A stretch of 64,000 bases of DNA from Lithospermum erythrorhizon (taxonomy: Eukaryota; Streptophyta; Magnoliopsida; Boraginales; Boraginaceae). Under the pieces are notes generated by a model. It was given only the letters and a program-made list of their open reading frames with translations, was not told the DNA's origin and did no database searches. A program made the position numbers and the translations under genes. Positions within the stretch are counted from its first letter, which is position 1. Each line of letters opens with the position of its first letter. Location of the stretch: NCBI GenBank assembly GCA_019722365.1, contig JADFUC010001079.1, positions 1 to 64,000 of the forward strand, given 5' to 3'. This document shows positions 49,201 to 60,639 of the stretch, in pieces.

Positions 49201-52200
49201 TTAGCTTGCCTGGCGCGACGTGGCATACCTTCCTGTGAGCTCCTCGTCTGTGGATGCGAAAGATCAATGTTCTCCCCTTCATCGGATCCTGGGTCTTCAA
49301 ATCGAAATCATAATTTCGCGGATGGGTCTCAAGAATCGGACTCCGTAATCAAACCCGCAAACGCGCTGGCCTTCACTTTCGCCTGCTGGAAGTGCCCCGA
49401 ATCCTTTCCTTCTGGGCCGTTGTAACGCACGAACCCTATGGAACATCGGTAGAGTGACCCATGACAAAATTTCGGATCGGCATCAAGTTTCCAAAGTGAT
49501 CTCGCTTTGATCATCCCATGCCGTGAGTATTAATCAACCTTAACGCTTCAGGCCTGTGGCTATCTCTCAACAAAGGAACCTACAAGTGCAGTGTGTAGAT
49601 CGGTATTATCGTGACCGGCAGCCAGTTTTCCAAGGCAGTGGCAGTAGATCGGCGAGCGATAGTCGACAAGCTGATACTACTCATGGGACAAATCTATGTT
49701 CTATTGTTAATAATATATGTGAAGCGGATTTATAAAAGCAAAAAATATGTTTTATCATCAAAACTATATATACCACCTACTTCGCTACTTCACAGCTAAA
49801 CCATTTTTGTCTCCTGAGCATCCAAATGAATTATATTAACGGCACTTATTGTGAACCTACTACCATCAAAGCTTATAGAAGCGAGTAAGACGCAGTTAAA
49901 AAGAAGAGAAAACAATAACTTCGCTTTGGAAAAATGACCGATTTTGCTCTGGGGAAGATGGTTATTTTTTCTTGAATTCCGAAAAAGTGGAGAACAAAAA
50001 GAGGCAGCTTACCTTTATACGCGACAGAGATATTACCTAAATTCTCGACCAAAAAAAGAGTAACAAGCCATGGTAAAATTTTAACCCCTGATATCTTAAA
50101 TATTTGAAAAACGGGCGTAGGAATATTTGGAATTAAAGCGGGCAATTGATATAACCATATTCGAGCGCTTAAATAACTCGTAAGCCGATTTGAGTAGCGC
50201 CCCATTATACCGGCAAAAACTCGAGCCATTAAGCATACCAAGTAAGACGGGGTCACATTAAGCTTCTAGCATTTTAACACTTGTTTTCACCGGTAGCCCC
50301 CAAGCCTTCTTTGACATTCCTATAAATACTCACCATAATTCCATTTGGGAGCAGAATGCTTAAACTATACCTTTATATCTTGGTCTCCGTCGAGATCAAA
50401 AACCGGAACTTGTTCCTGGTTAACGGAGCCGGCCGCGATCACATCGCCTGCCTCAGTGTACTTCAACCCTGATATCGTTTTATTCACAGTTTCATTAAAG
50501 ACGCTCGATTGAACAAAGAGCCCACATCTCAAACCTTTCTGCCCAAGCCAAAGAACTGCACTTACCAAGGATATTGTGACTCAACCACCGGATTTGTTTC
50601 CAGGCCCCTGGCACAAAGACCTCAAGAGTCTCGAAAAACAAATACATCAACAAGATACCACATTGTCTATATCAATTTTGGGTTTCCTGAATTAAATAGG
50701 GCCAAAATCAAGCTATCATTTAGAACTAAAATGTTGAAACTAGTGGTGGATATTCCTGTAGATCTCCAGGCATACTAGATGGATCTCCACATACATGAGA
50801 ATATCAGTTTGTTTCAATTTTAATTAGCATATGTCAGCAATAACAGTTGAGAGTCATCTCCCAAGACTCCAAGAGCTCGACATTATAGGCAAGGTAAATA
50901 GTTAAATACCCCCTTCCCCGCAAAAAAAGAAAAAATGGAAACATTATCGATCACCAAGAATGTCAATTTTACCTGCATAGCCCTGTTTAGCACATTCAGA
51001 CCAATCATCTCCCTTTACTTGAATTTCCTGTAAATCTTTTGTCTCAGCAAATATGGATGAGAGAAAGAAACAAAGGAACACATATACCATCATAAGGCAT
51101 ACCTCTGAGTTAGGAAACACTGTTTCACCACCCTTCTCAACTTGTGACAAATACATAAGTACAGTGGCTATTCGATGACCACCCATTACTTGATTGACTT
51201 TGTCATGAAAATAATCAAAATGTGGCTCATACTTTTGACCATTTTCATAATGCAATATTTGCATTGCTTCTCCATTCTCTGGAGGCGATACAATAAACAC
51301 AATGAACATCATTTTTCATTTAATAAAGTTAATTGACTCCAAGTATATGCATCAATTTACCTTCAGGGAGGAAGGTCCAAGCAGCAAGCCTAGTCTCTAT
51401 TCCAGAAACTATCTCATCCTTCAATGGAGCAACAAATGAGATCAAAACATACATACAAAATACAACATGCCCCAATGTCTCTAAAGAGACTCCCGCAAAA
51501 GCGGGGTAAGGGAGCCGGATTGTACACAACCTACCCCTATGATAAAAGAGAGGTTGTTTCTAAATAGACCAAAGATGAAGTCAAACTAGCTACTACTTCA
51601 TATATACTGGCAATAAATTAAATCACTAACCTGATGCTTTCTAAGGAACATGCCAGAACTCGTCCGTACTTTACTTTCTACACTCTTGCCTGATTCATTG
51701 TCGGCCACCATAGATTTCTTCAGCTTATCTCTAGCCTAATCATCAAGTTCAACCACAGTCAATCACATCTTTCTATTTCTTCATCATACACTTCCGAAAG
51801 AAAATCATATTATCAACATGCTATTCAAGAGAATATGAGTGAAACATAGACTCGTTAAAGTTTCATTCAACTTGAAAATAATAGTTTAGCACACCACCAA
51901 TAATCAAATATGATATTCTAAGAACTAATAATATCAACATCAATATCAATATCAATACGCTAAATATTTAAAGAGGCTCCCACTCTGGGCGTACGGTAGG
52001 GCCTGGGGGTCGGATAATACGTATTCTTACCGCTGCGAGCAACACGAGGCTATATTCGACCGGGATCAGATGGAAATAAACACTATCTATTACTTCACAA
52101 TGTATAAAAAAGCTCAGAGGCAGGGAAGAATTTAACCATTTCGATTTATTCCATTATATCCAATGCCATAAAATATAAATCTTTGACTCTAAAGAACATA

Positions 52201-53339
52201 AAAACTATTCCAAAAGCAACAGTTTAATGAAATTAATTGTTTTCCCCTCAAAGCAACAATGACTTGTAAAAATGAAGGAGCAAAAAGAACTACTCCCTCC
52301 ATCTAAAAAAGATGGTCTATTTTTGAATTTCAATGGTTGACCTAAAAATTTTGAACTCAAAATATATTTGTATATTGTTGTAAAAATTTTGGTGAAAATA
52401 TAACAAAGATAGATATGTCAGCCTGTTTTACTACTGGTATTAACATGATAATTTTGATTCAAATTAAAATTATGTATGTCAACTAATGCCGTAAACTTAG
52501 TTAATTTTGACCATTAAAACCAAACCGGACAATCTTTTAAGGATGGAGGGAGCACAATAATATGTCAATGCTAACCAGTTTTTTAAGGTGTTCACACTCT
52601 TCCTCTGTCAAGAAATTCCTGTATAGGAAAGCCCTGTATAGTTTCCAAACTCCCATGATTAATTCAAGAATCATAACACTGATGATGACAAAATCATATA
52701 TACTCCCTTCATCCCTAAAATATCGTCCACTTTTTAATTTTGATCTATCAAATTTTTAAACTTCGACTTCAATTTTTTTTATATGTCCTATAATACTTTG
52801 TGAAACATATGTCCAAATACAATATTTTCACACTACTTTACTATTAACATTATAATTTTGATTCAGATCATAGTTGTATGAGTCAATTAAAACATGATAC
52901 ATCATAATTTTTTATTATTGAAAAAGCAAATTGAATGATCTTTTAGCGATGAAGGGAGTAATAAAAAACAATAGTTCTAAAGATTAATATATGTACCTTG
53001 GCTTCCAAGAGATTTGGGTGACACGAGATGGATCAACCAAAGGTGGTCGAGCATCAGATGGCAATTTCAACACCGACCCTTTTCTCATCAAACTTCAAAT
53101 TCAAGAAATCCAAAAAAAAAACATAAATTTAGCCATTGATCTACATTATCAAATGAAATAAAAATCATAAATTTAGCTACCCAATACAACTATAACAAAG
53201 GTAAATATATAATATTATAATATATATAATGAGATTGGTATTAAGAGAATTACAATTTTCTATCGCCAGAATGAGTAAGATCAGGAAAGAGGAAAAAGAA
53301 AAATAATGTTAGTGTTAGAAGCATCGGAATGTTTTCCAT
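43229..53339 (-). CDS. P4H: Prolyl 4-hydroxylase with ShKT domain, 314 aa, eight exons
   Basis: Exons on the minus strand are 53339-53254, 53092-52997, 52633-52576, 51735-51631, 51418-51361, 51278-51103, 51042-50973 and 43524-43229. All have GT-AG borders and join in phase (945 nt). Residues 6-19 are a hydrophobic anchor (LLTLTLFFFFLF). The 2-oxoglutarate/Fe(II) dioxygenase core shows YEPHFDYFHD with iron ligands H154 and D156, the third ligand H242 in SLHGSCPV, and K252 in EGEKW for 2-oxoglutarate. Residues 274-314 form a six-cysteine ShKT module ending CRQSCKVC. Plant enzymes of this type are anchored in the ER or Golgi and hydroxylate prolines of extensins and arabinogalactan proteins. Length is normal for the family. 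All catalytic residues are present, so the gene looks functional despite a 7.4-kb last intron full of repeats. Confidence 0.95.
45226..45900 (+). repeat. Four tandem repeats of about 165-190 bp
   Basis: Degenerate units start at 45226, 45418, 45583 and 45750. Each opens with GAAACAATCACCCCGTGATC (varied) and contains CTCCACGA, AATAAGATCA and a TTTCTCTAAGGAGAAA-like stretch. The last unit is shortened. Confidence 0.8.
46000..48580. other. Repeat-rich, mostly AT-rich interior with no clear gene
   Basis: 46450-47460 is T-rich. 47459-47655 looks like a Stowaway-type MITE (CCTCCATCCCAAA near the left, TTTGGGCTGAGGTAG near the right), with weaker ends than the other three. An open frame at 47914-48216 shows no known domain. 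Confidence 0.4.
48588..49520 (-). pseudogene. Unidentified coding relic, possibly RNase H-like
   Basis: Two minus-strand frames are GC-richer than their surroundings. One (49329-49514) has WKLDADPKFCHGS, IGFVRYNGPEGK and KASAFAGLITESDSI, a loose match to plant RNase H-fold proteins (DGA, GFV.R, E...L..GL, ESDS). The other (48588-48806) has HVTIEADLTKVLAWL, which would suit a later strand and helix of the same fold. The match is weak and the order is uncertain. Confidence 0.25.
51478..51556. mobile_element. Au-like SINE fragment in hydroxylase intron 4
   Basis: CCGCAAAAGCGGGGTAAGGG, followed by GCCGGATTGTACACAACC, TACCCCTATGAT and AGAGGTTGTTTC, matches the order of the Au SINE family of flowering plants as I know it. 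The fragment is partial. Confidence 0.6.
51965..52068. mobile_element. Second SINE-like fragment, hydroxylase intron 3
   Basis: GGTAGGGCCTGGGGGTCGGA, then ATTCTTACCGCTGCGAGC and GAGGCTATATTCGACCGG, resembles a diverged copy of the same SINE type, with a different 5' part. It could be another tRNA-derived SINE. Confidence 0.45.
52293..52552. mobile_element. Stowaway-type MITE in hydroxylase intron 3
   Basis: About 260 bp with CTCCCTCCATC at the left and GATGGAGGGAG at the right. The left flank is TA; the right flank is CA, so one duplication base has mutated. Confidence 0.8.
52703..52957. mobile_element. Stowaway-type MITE in hydroxylase intron 2
   Basis: About 255 bp with termini CTCCCTTCATC and GATGAAGGGAG, and TA on both sides. 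It fills most of the 363-bp intron. Confidence 0.85.
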
Positions 53340-54180
53340 TAGGAATTTGTGTTAAGCGTTTATTGCAGTCTTCAGTTTTGTTTTATTCTTTCATTTACAT
53401 GTTTAGTTGTTGTTTAGCTCAAAATACTCCGTCTAATTCATTTTTTATTTATTTATTTATAAATAATGAAGTTCTAACAAAATGGTTATAATTGTCTTTG
53501 GGCTTATATTATATTCTTTGATGGACTTAAATATTATAAATTATTAAAACATTTTATATTAATTAGAATTGAGTGCGAATAATGTCCCAACAATTTCTTG
53601 AATTTTTTATTAAATATCTTGTATCGTATTTCTTGATCTTGGAGAATCGTATATGTCCGACTTGTGTAAAGAAGTCGTGATAATAAATGTCTTTAAGCGT
53701 CTTACAATATGATTTTGATCCAACTGACATTCCGGTGAAAAATGCTTCCGCAGCCTTTTGAAATTTTTGTTGTTTTTGGTCTTCGATTGAAATTTGATAG
53801 GGATTGTCTATAGAGTAGTTCGGGAAGATGGAAACTCTGAACCTGTATAATTTTTAAATTGTTCTTGGTTTTGACAGAGATAGTCCACTAATCTTTTCTA
53901 GAATTTCAATTAAAAGTAATCCCAATATCTGGTGTACTTGATCAGAGTAGAATTATCAGCATAAAATGATGATTGTTGTTTACATCGATTCGTCAAAACA
54001 TTCTTATTGAGAAGCGAACAAGTGTTGTAGAATCTGTTGCTATAATTTTAATGAGAATTCATACATCTTGGAGTTCTGTTGTTCCTGTGAAACTGTTTGA
54101 CAAATGACCCCGAGGTCCAATCATTGAAGAAAACATTAGTATGAAGCTGACTCAATAGTGTCAAGATGAGCACTATTGAA
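53340..54180. other. Upstream region of the hydroxylase gene
   Basis: The hydroxylase promoter should lie here, read leftward. No clear TATA box was seen close to the start. 53500-54180 may include the decayed 3' end of the neighbouring LINE. No gene is supported. Confidence 0.4.
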
Positions 54181-55650
54181 AATCATGTCATTTCTATTGA
54201 GCCAGATACTCTACATTAGTACGAGAAATGATTTTCTTTTATCTATAATATTTGAAAAAATTTATTTTCTATTAGTAGAACTATCAAGGAGAATACCTAG
54301 ATAAGTTCCAAAATTAAGAGGTTCCAGAATACGAAGAGTTGATAAAGTTTTATTTTTGGAGGAAATTATCGTTAAGGGATTAAAAGTAATTTGGGATTTG
54401 TTATAATTGATGATTTGACCAGAGTCGAATGAGTATTGTTTGATAATGTTAGAGAAAAAGTTAGAGACTTGAATTATTAAGATGAAGAAAGAAGAAGCAA
54501 TCATCAGCAAAAAGAAGATGAGAAATAGGTGGACTATTTTTAGAAATAGATACGTCTTTAAGAGAAGAGGGTTCTTGAGCCATAATAAAAGAAAATTTGA
54601 AAGTATTTATGTACACCGAAGCGGAAGCAAACATGATGGAAAGAGGTCACGACCCACGTAGGGTTTCAAAGGTATTAGGTGTACATCCATTAACAAGGAC
54701 GAAAAATTGAACAATAGAAATGCATTGATAAATGAGATCAAGCCAATAAGGGGGGGGGGGAAATAAAATTTCTTAAAAGTATGAATAAAAAAAACCTCGT
54801 TTGATTTTATCGAAAGAACTTTTCATGTCCTTGACGTTAGCCATACCATTTTTTCTTGCATTTGGATGTTTTTTTTTTTTAATATGATGGGTGAATTCTT
54901 GAATGAGTACCATTAATAAAACCATTTTGGTAGGGGATAAGAGAGAATTTAAGTGGGGTTTGAGTCTATTGACAATAATTGTAATTTTATAAATAGTGTT
55001 ACAAAAGCTTATAGGCTTGTAATGAGACATATAATTGGAGATATTAATTTTTGGTATAAGAGTGATAAAAATATTATTAATCTCCTTCAAAATATTTTCT
55101 CCATTAAGAAAGTCAAGAGTAGTTTTGGTAATCTCCTCACCTAGAAGATTTCAATTATCTTGAAAAACCCAACCCGGGAAGCCACCAGGGCCCGTGGATT
55201 CCTCAGGGCTCATTTGGAATAGGGCTTATTTAACTTTCGAGGGAGTAAAGGGTCTATTAAGATCGTCAATTTGATTATGGGTAAGTGATTGTGAGATATT
55301 ATTAATTAAAGGAAATTGAGAAGATTGGGGCAAAGTATTAATACTGGGGTTATAAACATAGTTAGAAAAGTCATGGTAATGGGTCAAAATTTCAGTCTCG
55401 TCAGAAATAGTATCATTGTTGTTGTCAAGAATTTTCAAGATGCAGTTTATTTGGTTCTATGCTTTATAGTGGAATGATAGAATTTAGAATTAATATCTTC
55501 ATTACAATTTTTTTTGGATTTTAGCACGTTGGTGCCAACACTATTCTTCTGCAATTAAGAGAAGGTCTAGTTGACTTTTGAGATCGACTTTTTTATCGGA
55601 GTTGACCGGAAAATGAGTTTTATTTTGGAGAGTAGCTAATTCATTTTAAT
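54180..55650 (-). pseudogene. L1-type LINE ORF2 fragment (minus)
   Basis: Minus-strand frames follow plant LINE ORF2 order. A linker with DLKSQLDLLLIAEE and HQRAKIQ lies near 55540-55600, NDTISDETEILTHYHDFSNY and RPFTPSKVK at 55226-55438, and a GFPGW block near 55160-55180. Reverse-transcriptase start KEINNIFITLIPKI and YKPISFCNTIYKI, with VNRLKPHL, lie at 54850-55090. SGQIINYNKSQITF and YLGILLD lie at 54262-54420. The endonuclease domain and the Tyr-x-Asp-Asp box were not seen, and a poly(G) run (about 54750-54760) breaks one frame. The copy is 5'-truncated and dead. Confidence 0.75.
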
Positions 55651-56400
55651 TTATATTTTCGATGTGAATTTTGACGGTATTACCCTATGAAAAAATATGA
55701 CAAAGTGAGTAGTTTACACATATTCACCATGAAATAGTAAAAAAATAAGGGAAAAAATGACTATTTTATCCATAATTTATTTCCTCAAGCAATTTACACT
55801 AAAAAAGAAATAGGGGGAGGATAGCCCGGGGTTAATTTCTAAAAAATACGGTTTCGTGGTAGATATAATAACTCAAAAAAAATATTCCATGAAAATACTT
55901 TTAATAAAGGTTCCAATAATATGAATTTTATATTTCATTCATCCCTTAAAGATGGTCGAAATTTTATGGTTAGTTTCTTAAATTTTGAATTTAAATATTT
56001 TTACTTGTTATATAATTCCTCATTTCCATTAAGATTGTCTATTTTCTTTTTCTTTTTTTCATTTCCCATCAATTGTCCCATTCGATTTGATCAATGTTCA
56101 TATGTATTTTAGAAAACAAATCTATTTAATATGTTATCTTTTTTTTTTAAGTCAAAACTATACAATCTCATGGGAAAAAATAGTAATATTTTATATTCCC
56201 TATTAAATATCTCAAAATATGCATTTATGTGAAATTTTTTCATTTTCATAAGAGACCAAATTCTCAAATAATAAATAAAAATATCATGAGATAAAGTAAT
56301 AGATTTAAAGAATTTGAACAAATCAAATATGAACAAAACCACATTAAGAAGTAAAACAATAAAATTCTTTTAAACAAATAATTATTTTTAAGATGGGTAT
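55650..56400. other. AT-rich spacer
   Basis: Very AT-rich sequence without recognised genes or element ends. It may contain the outer part of the Tat-element LTR. Confidence 0.4.
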
Positions 56401-56404
56401 CTGA

Positions 56405-56760
56405 TGTGATATATCGGTTATTTTATGCGTCCGGGAAGGAATATTTGTCTTAGACCTGTAGTTATATGTGAAGACCAAAAAGCTTTGAAGGTCGCTAAAG
56501 GGGACTGCGATGTCGACTCCCTCGGGGAAACTTGAGGCTGGTAGAGGAGTCTCTTGGATCACTACATAAATATTGACGCTGGCTTGTTTAAAGATAATGT
56601 CATTTGTCTCTACGTATTTATTACCCTCTTAAATACTCCGCGTACCTAACTTGATCGTCGTAGTGTTTGTAGTCACCACGTGGCCACGATTCGGGTACTA
56701 CGGACCACCTCTGGCTCGCTCGCGATCACTGTGTGAGGGCTATCACAGAGAACACTGACG
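56405..56760 (+). mobile_element. Probable 3' part of the 5' LTR of a Tat-lineage element
   Basis: The stretch contains AACTTGATCGTCGTAGTG at about 56648-56665, close to the ACTTGAGCGTCGGAGTG block found near LTR transcription starts of many plant Tat-type elements. It ends near CTATCACA at about 56747. The outer LTR start cannot be fixed. Confidence 0.4.
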
Positions 56761-56849
56761 AACCCGTCTCGACCCATGATACTCGCATCTTGAAGAGGAG
56801 TCCATATAATTGAAGCGGGGTCTCAGTGAATCCAATGACTCGAGCTTTC

Positions 56850-57840
56850 ATTTAGCGTGATGCGGCCCAGGGAACCCGAGGATCCCGATCAGCAGGTATG
56901 TACGGGCCAGCCCAACACGACCATACACGCGGCGGAATAACATCGCCGCTACCTGCTCGAAGTTGGTATATATTCCGACGCGACTTGGCGAGGAAAGAGC
57001 GACATGGAACAACAAGGGGAGCACCGGAATCGTGAGTCTGGCCTTGAGACTGTCTCCCGTAGCGAGGAGGCGCAGCGAATCTGTATTTGCTCACTTGGGG
57101 ACTAGATACAAACACCACCCATTTATACTTGAAGAGCGTAAAGCATAACTCCGTAAGCGCTTTCATAGGTGCCTCCAGTGGACTGACAAGTAGCGACCTT
57201 ATAGCAGCAATTAATTGAATTAAAAAGATGATAGCCTCGATGGGCGTCGAGGCCTCGGCTCAATCGACCAGGCGACAAAGGTGCCTTTTCGGACATCTTG
57301 GATAAAGATTTATGCGCTGCTTAGGCGGGGTTCAAATTGCCCGCAGTTCAACATTTTTATGGAAATGGAGACCCGTTCGCGCTTAAAAGGGTTTATTGCC
57401 CACATGACAATAACATCCAATAATCCCGATGTATATGTGAAGGCATTCCCAAACAGCCTCACGGGAAAAGCTCTTGATTGGTATATGGAGTTACCATTAA
57501 AATCAATCGATTCATATCAGGCAACAACCGGACATCGCCATGCGCCCGGAGTTTGGCGCGGTTCAAACGTCTGAAATAACGCGTCTGATGGACATAAAAC
57601 CGTCGTAGATGAGTCATTGAAGCGGTTCCATAAGCGGTACAACGACGCCTACTTGCGCGTCACCGGTGGATGATAAAGATTCGGCGTCACGTGGCGTGCC
57701 GTTGGCGCTGCGTATGTGAGCTAAAGAAGTTATTGGTAAAACTCCCCTGAAGATGCATTAACCAAGGAGTTAAGCGGCGCATCGAGTTGGAGGAACTCAA
57801 AAGAAGCCCGGTGAGGCAATCTCGAGCTTGATTGTTAAAG
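56850..57840 (+). pseudogene. gag relic, Tat-lineage Ty3/gypsy element
   Basis: The plus-strand frame 57281-57574 contains NPDVYVKAFPNSLTGKALDW followed by YMELPLKSIDSYQ, the core of the plant retrotransposon gag domain. Further on, in other frames, RFHKRYNDAYLRV appears. No zinc knuckle is visible. Breaks occur at about 57540 and later. Confidence 0.8.
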
Positions 57841-58424
57841 AAAGATAGACCAAAGTCGCCAAAAGACCTCCGTTAAGGATAGGATACGGTGAGGCAGGGA
57901 AGCGACCTACTACATGGTGCACTCCTGCCCCCGAGGGGTAGTGCGGCTTTAGCCAACCCGTACCTCGGGAGTATAATCAAGACGAACCCGCGAAATTATT
58001 TGTATTAGAAGATATTTCGCAGAGTCTTGAGACGGGGAATCTGCTTACTAAACTTGATATTAGAATACCACCGGGAGCAAACTTTCAGCGATACAAATGA
58101 GTCTCGAGGAGATGCGAAGGTAGAAATAGAAACTAATCAGGGAGGGTACACGAGGAGTTAACCGGCCCGCGATGGGCCGGTATAAGAGGCGCGGTGATAG
58201 TCGCCCAGCAGAACTTCGAGAGCGAGTTTAAGATAAACAACCAGCCTACTGAGCGAGGCGGGTGAAGGCACTATCTGGGGGAATAGCGGGAGGAGGTGAT
58301 TTCATGATGCCGCGAGAAAGAATTACTCCGGAAGAGAGAAGTGTATGGCCCCCGGTGGGGCCATCGACATCGTTCCTCCCTGGTGAGTTGAGAGGAATCG
58401 AGGCTTGCGGCTTGACTCTGTGGT

Positions 58425-58766
58425 CGTAGCCAGTACTACAGCTTTATAGTAGAGAATATGCTAGTTGACACGAGGCTTTCATTGTATCTTAGCGCGCCCG
58501 ACAAACTCGGTTGCTTGACCATATCTGACAAATCGCCGCTCCGTTGGCCGGGTTTCACGAGGGTAAAGTATAGTATACCCTTGGGAATCGCACTTGGTAG
58601 ACTTCATAATCGGTGTGGCGACCGAACTTCAACGATGAAAGCTCAGTTCACGGTGGTTGACATGAAGCGATCCCTAAATGATAGTTTGATTGGGAGGCCA
58701 TCTTGTGGCGTTAAGAGCGATAAGTATCGCCATTTCGAAGCTCAAATTCCAACGGCGGGGGCATAA
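58425..58766 (+). pseudogene. Aspartic protease relic, Tat-lineage element
   Basis: LVDTRLS at about 58461-58481 stands where LVDTGSS is expected. GDRTSTMKAQFTVVD and LIGRP follow, as is typical of this protease. The active-site Gly is changed to Arg. Confidence 0.7.
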
Positions 58767-58989
58767 GCGGAAGTTTGTGAGAATCGGGAAGAAAGCGAGG
58801 ATATGTTATCGAGCACCGATCCCCCGGTGAACAAACCAGCGGTGGAAAGATCAAAGAAAAGCTATATCGGGAAAATCGGCTTGAAATAAGAACAGTGAGA
58901 AAAGGAGAGGAGGAAGACAACTCGCTGAGGGAAAGGGAGAACCATAGCGACGATTACCACGAGGGAGGTGGAAGAAGTCACGTTGACCC

Positions 58990-59560
58990 CTTGATCGCGA
59001 CGAGCTTTGGTAGGAGCAGTGGGTACCCATAGGGAGGAGGCGATTTCATTGATTAACCCGAAGATCTCTGCGGGGGTAGACCGAGTAAGGATGCATCGAC
59101 TCACGTGTGGATTCGTGTGCACCGAATTCCGCAGCCAAACAAAGCTTGTCAGGCTTGTCTGCTGGAAGATTGGTGGATGGCGGCCAGCGGGGCATAAAGT
59201 GCTTTGATTTTATGAATCTTGAGGGATATCACCAAATACTCGTATTTGCGAGGAAGATGAAGAAGCTTGGCGTTCTTCAGAATCAGGTATTTGTTGGAAA
59301 GGTCGTACTTTCTTTTGGCTTAGAAGAAGAATAGGGGGCAAAATACCAAAGAATCTTGAATCACGATGATACGCTAATGTCGGATAGGAGAAAATGAAGA
59401 TTTATGTAGGCGACATATTTGGTGAAGAGCGAGGAGAGGGCGGCGTTTGGAAATCTAAAGGGAGCGTTAGAACAATTCTTGACACGAGTTGTGAATCAAT
59501 CCGAGGAAAAGTGTTTTATTTGGAGTCACCTCGGGGAAATTCACAGGGTATATGAGTAAA
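58990..59560 (+). pseudogene. Reverse transcriptase relic, Tat-lineage element
   Basis: Frames in order: a remnant around RLVDGG (59175), FDFMNLEGYHQI (about 59203-59240), and MKIYVGDIF with the catalytic box at 59403-59414. The box reads YVGD instead of YVDD. Many frameshifts are present. The upstream 58770-58990 part is unreadable but probably covers the RT start. Confidence 0.75.
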
Positions 59561-59769
59561 TTGAAAGAGGCATTGAGCGAGCCAGGCAAAATAAAGCCTT
59601 GCCCGAGCCGCCCAGTGATGGATGTTTAGAAATTAGCCCAGGTGCTTAGCGGCAGCGAGTCAACTTTATCTCCCAAGTCGGAGAAACGGAACCTTCCATT
59701 CTTCAAGAACTTACGGCGAGCCTTGAAGGAAACCTTCCGTTGGGATGACGAATCGCGTTCCTTTGAAAT

Positions 59770-59960
59770 TAAGGCGTAATATTTGGAATTACGATTATAT
59801 GGTTTCGGATGGAGCAATTAGTAGCGTGTTAGTTCGCGAGGCGGGGGCATCAAAATCCATTTATTATAGCGAGCCGTGTGCGTAGGGCTGAGAAAACTAC
59901 CCAACCCATTGATAAATTTGCATTAAGTGCTTTCATTTCGCAAAGCTCAAAGTATATTTT
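59770..59960 (+). pseudogene. RNase H relic (first, pol-type)
   Basis: The frame SDGAISSVLVREAGASKSIY at about 59805-59865 matches the retroelement RNase H that follows RT. A YPTH-like remnant follows. The frame is broken. Confidence 0.6.
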
Positions 59961-60164
59961 GAGAACAAATCCAGGTGATCACGTACGACTCTAAAGGATC
60001 TTGGCCGGTCAGCTCGGGGCGACTCACGACAGGCATTGTGATTGAGCGAGTTCGATATATCATACGAGCCACGAGCAAACATCAGCCCAAACCACAGCCG
60101 AGCTTCATAGTAGAATGCATAAGCGAGGCCGCTGTGGATAAACGGGCCGGAGTAGAGTTTTCAG

Positions 60165-60480
60165 AACCGATGCCCGAATGGACCTGTATGTGGATGGAGC
60201 AAAAAAAAAGCAGCGGAGGTGGAGGCGGGGTTTTTTTTTTTTAATCCTATGGGCCCAAAGGATAGAGATGGAATCGCCCTCTGTTTTTAACTTGAGGCCA
60301 GCCCAGGCGGAGCCTTGAAGCTCTGGTGGCGGGATTAGAGTTGGTCCGAGCCTTGGGTGTTCGGAGGATCCTGGTGAGAGGAGACTCAAAATTGATGATG
60401 GATCAGGTTAGGGGCGACTGTGGGATCAAAAACGGATCTCTTATGAGATACCACAACAAAGCCACAACCTTAGCCCTTCT
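60165..60480 (+). pseudogene. Second RNase H relic
   Basis: After a spacer, broken frames show an EWTC-W-DG-like start at 60177, SSGGGGGV, a GPKDRDGIAL block, EALKLW, and MDQVRGDCG near 60398. They fit a second, cellular-type RNase H (W.LYVDGA, G.G.V...P.G, DSKL..DQV.G.Y). Two RNase H domains before integrase are characteristic of the Tat lineage (Tat, Retand, Ogre). Confidence 0.6.
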
Positions 60481-60639
60481 AAAATGAAAGCGGACCCGGT
60501 ATGTGGCTTCTTACTTGCCCCTATTACTTAGAAACTACTTGAAAGAGGTTTACATTGAAATTCGAGAAACCAATGAAAGCTACGAGGAGATACCCATGAG
60601 AATCTTCCTTGAGGAATCCTCATTTGGAAGACCGACATA

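Larger units (their letters stand above)
44350..50480 (+). mobile_element. Decayed LTR retroelement inside the hydroxylase intron
   Basis: Two divergent blocks about 5.8 kb apart resemble each other: 44350-44690 and 50135-50480. Each has GATATAACCAT, then TTTGACATT, CTATAAATAC (a TATA box) and TTAAACTATA in the same order. They are probably old LTRs of a plus-oriented element; exact ends cannot be fixed. Right after the left block a GC-richer open stretch (44720-45100) could be a gag leader, with no clear domain. The interior also carries four tandem repeats and broken frames. No RT or integrase motif was found, so it is a deleted or non-autonomous copy. Confidence 0.5.
43525..50972 (-). other. 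7.4-kb last intron of the hydroxylase gene
   Basis: Donor G|GTAAAATT and acceptor TTCTTGCAG|TC flank 7,448 bp. The other six introns of the gene are 60-840 bp. Sequence close to both ends looks like ordinary intron; the middle holds a decayed LTR element (about 44350-50480) and a Stowaway-like piece. A stretch at 43676-43800 resembles the end of another dispersed repeat. Confidence 0.85.

Noticed and set aside
50365..50568. 67-residue minus-strand open frame just inside the hydroxylase intron
   Set aside because: It overlaps the putative old LTR end, has no known motif, and the canonical hydroxylase splice joins skip it.
51329..51529. 66-residue minus-strand open frame read as an independent small protein
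   Set aside because: Only residues 37-55 are coding; they are exon 5 of the hydroxylase, and the rest is intron including SINE-like sequence.
56852..57166. 104-residue minus-strand open frame opposite gag
   Set aside because: It lies antisense to the Tat-element leader and gag start, without any known domain, so it is most likely a shadow.
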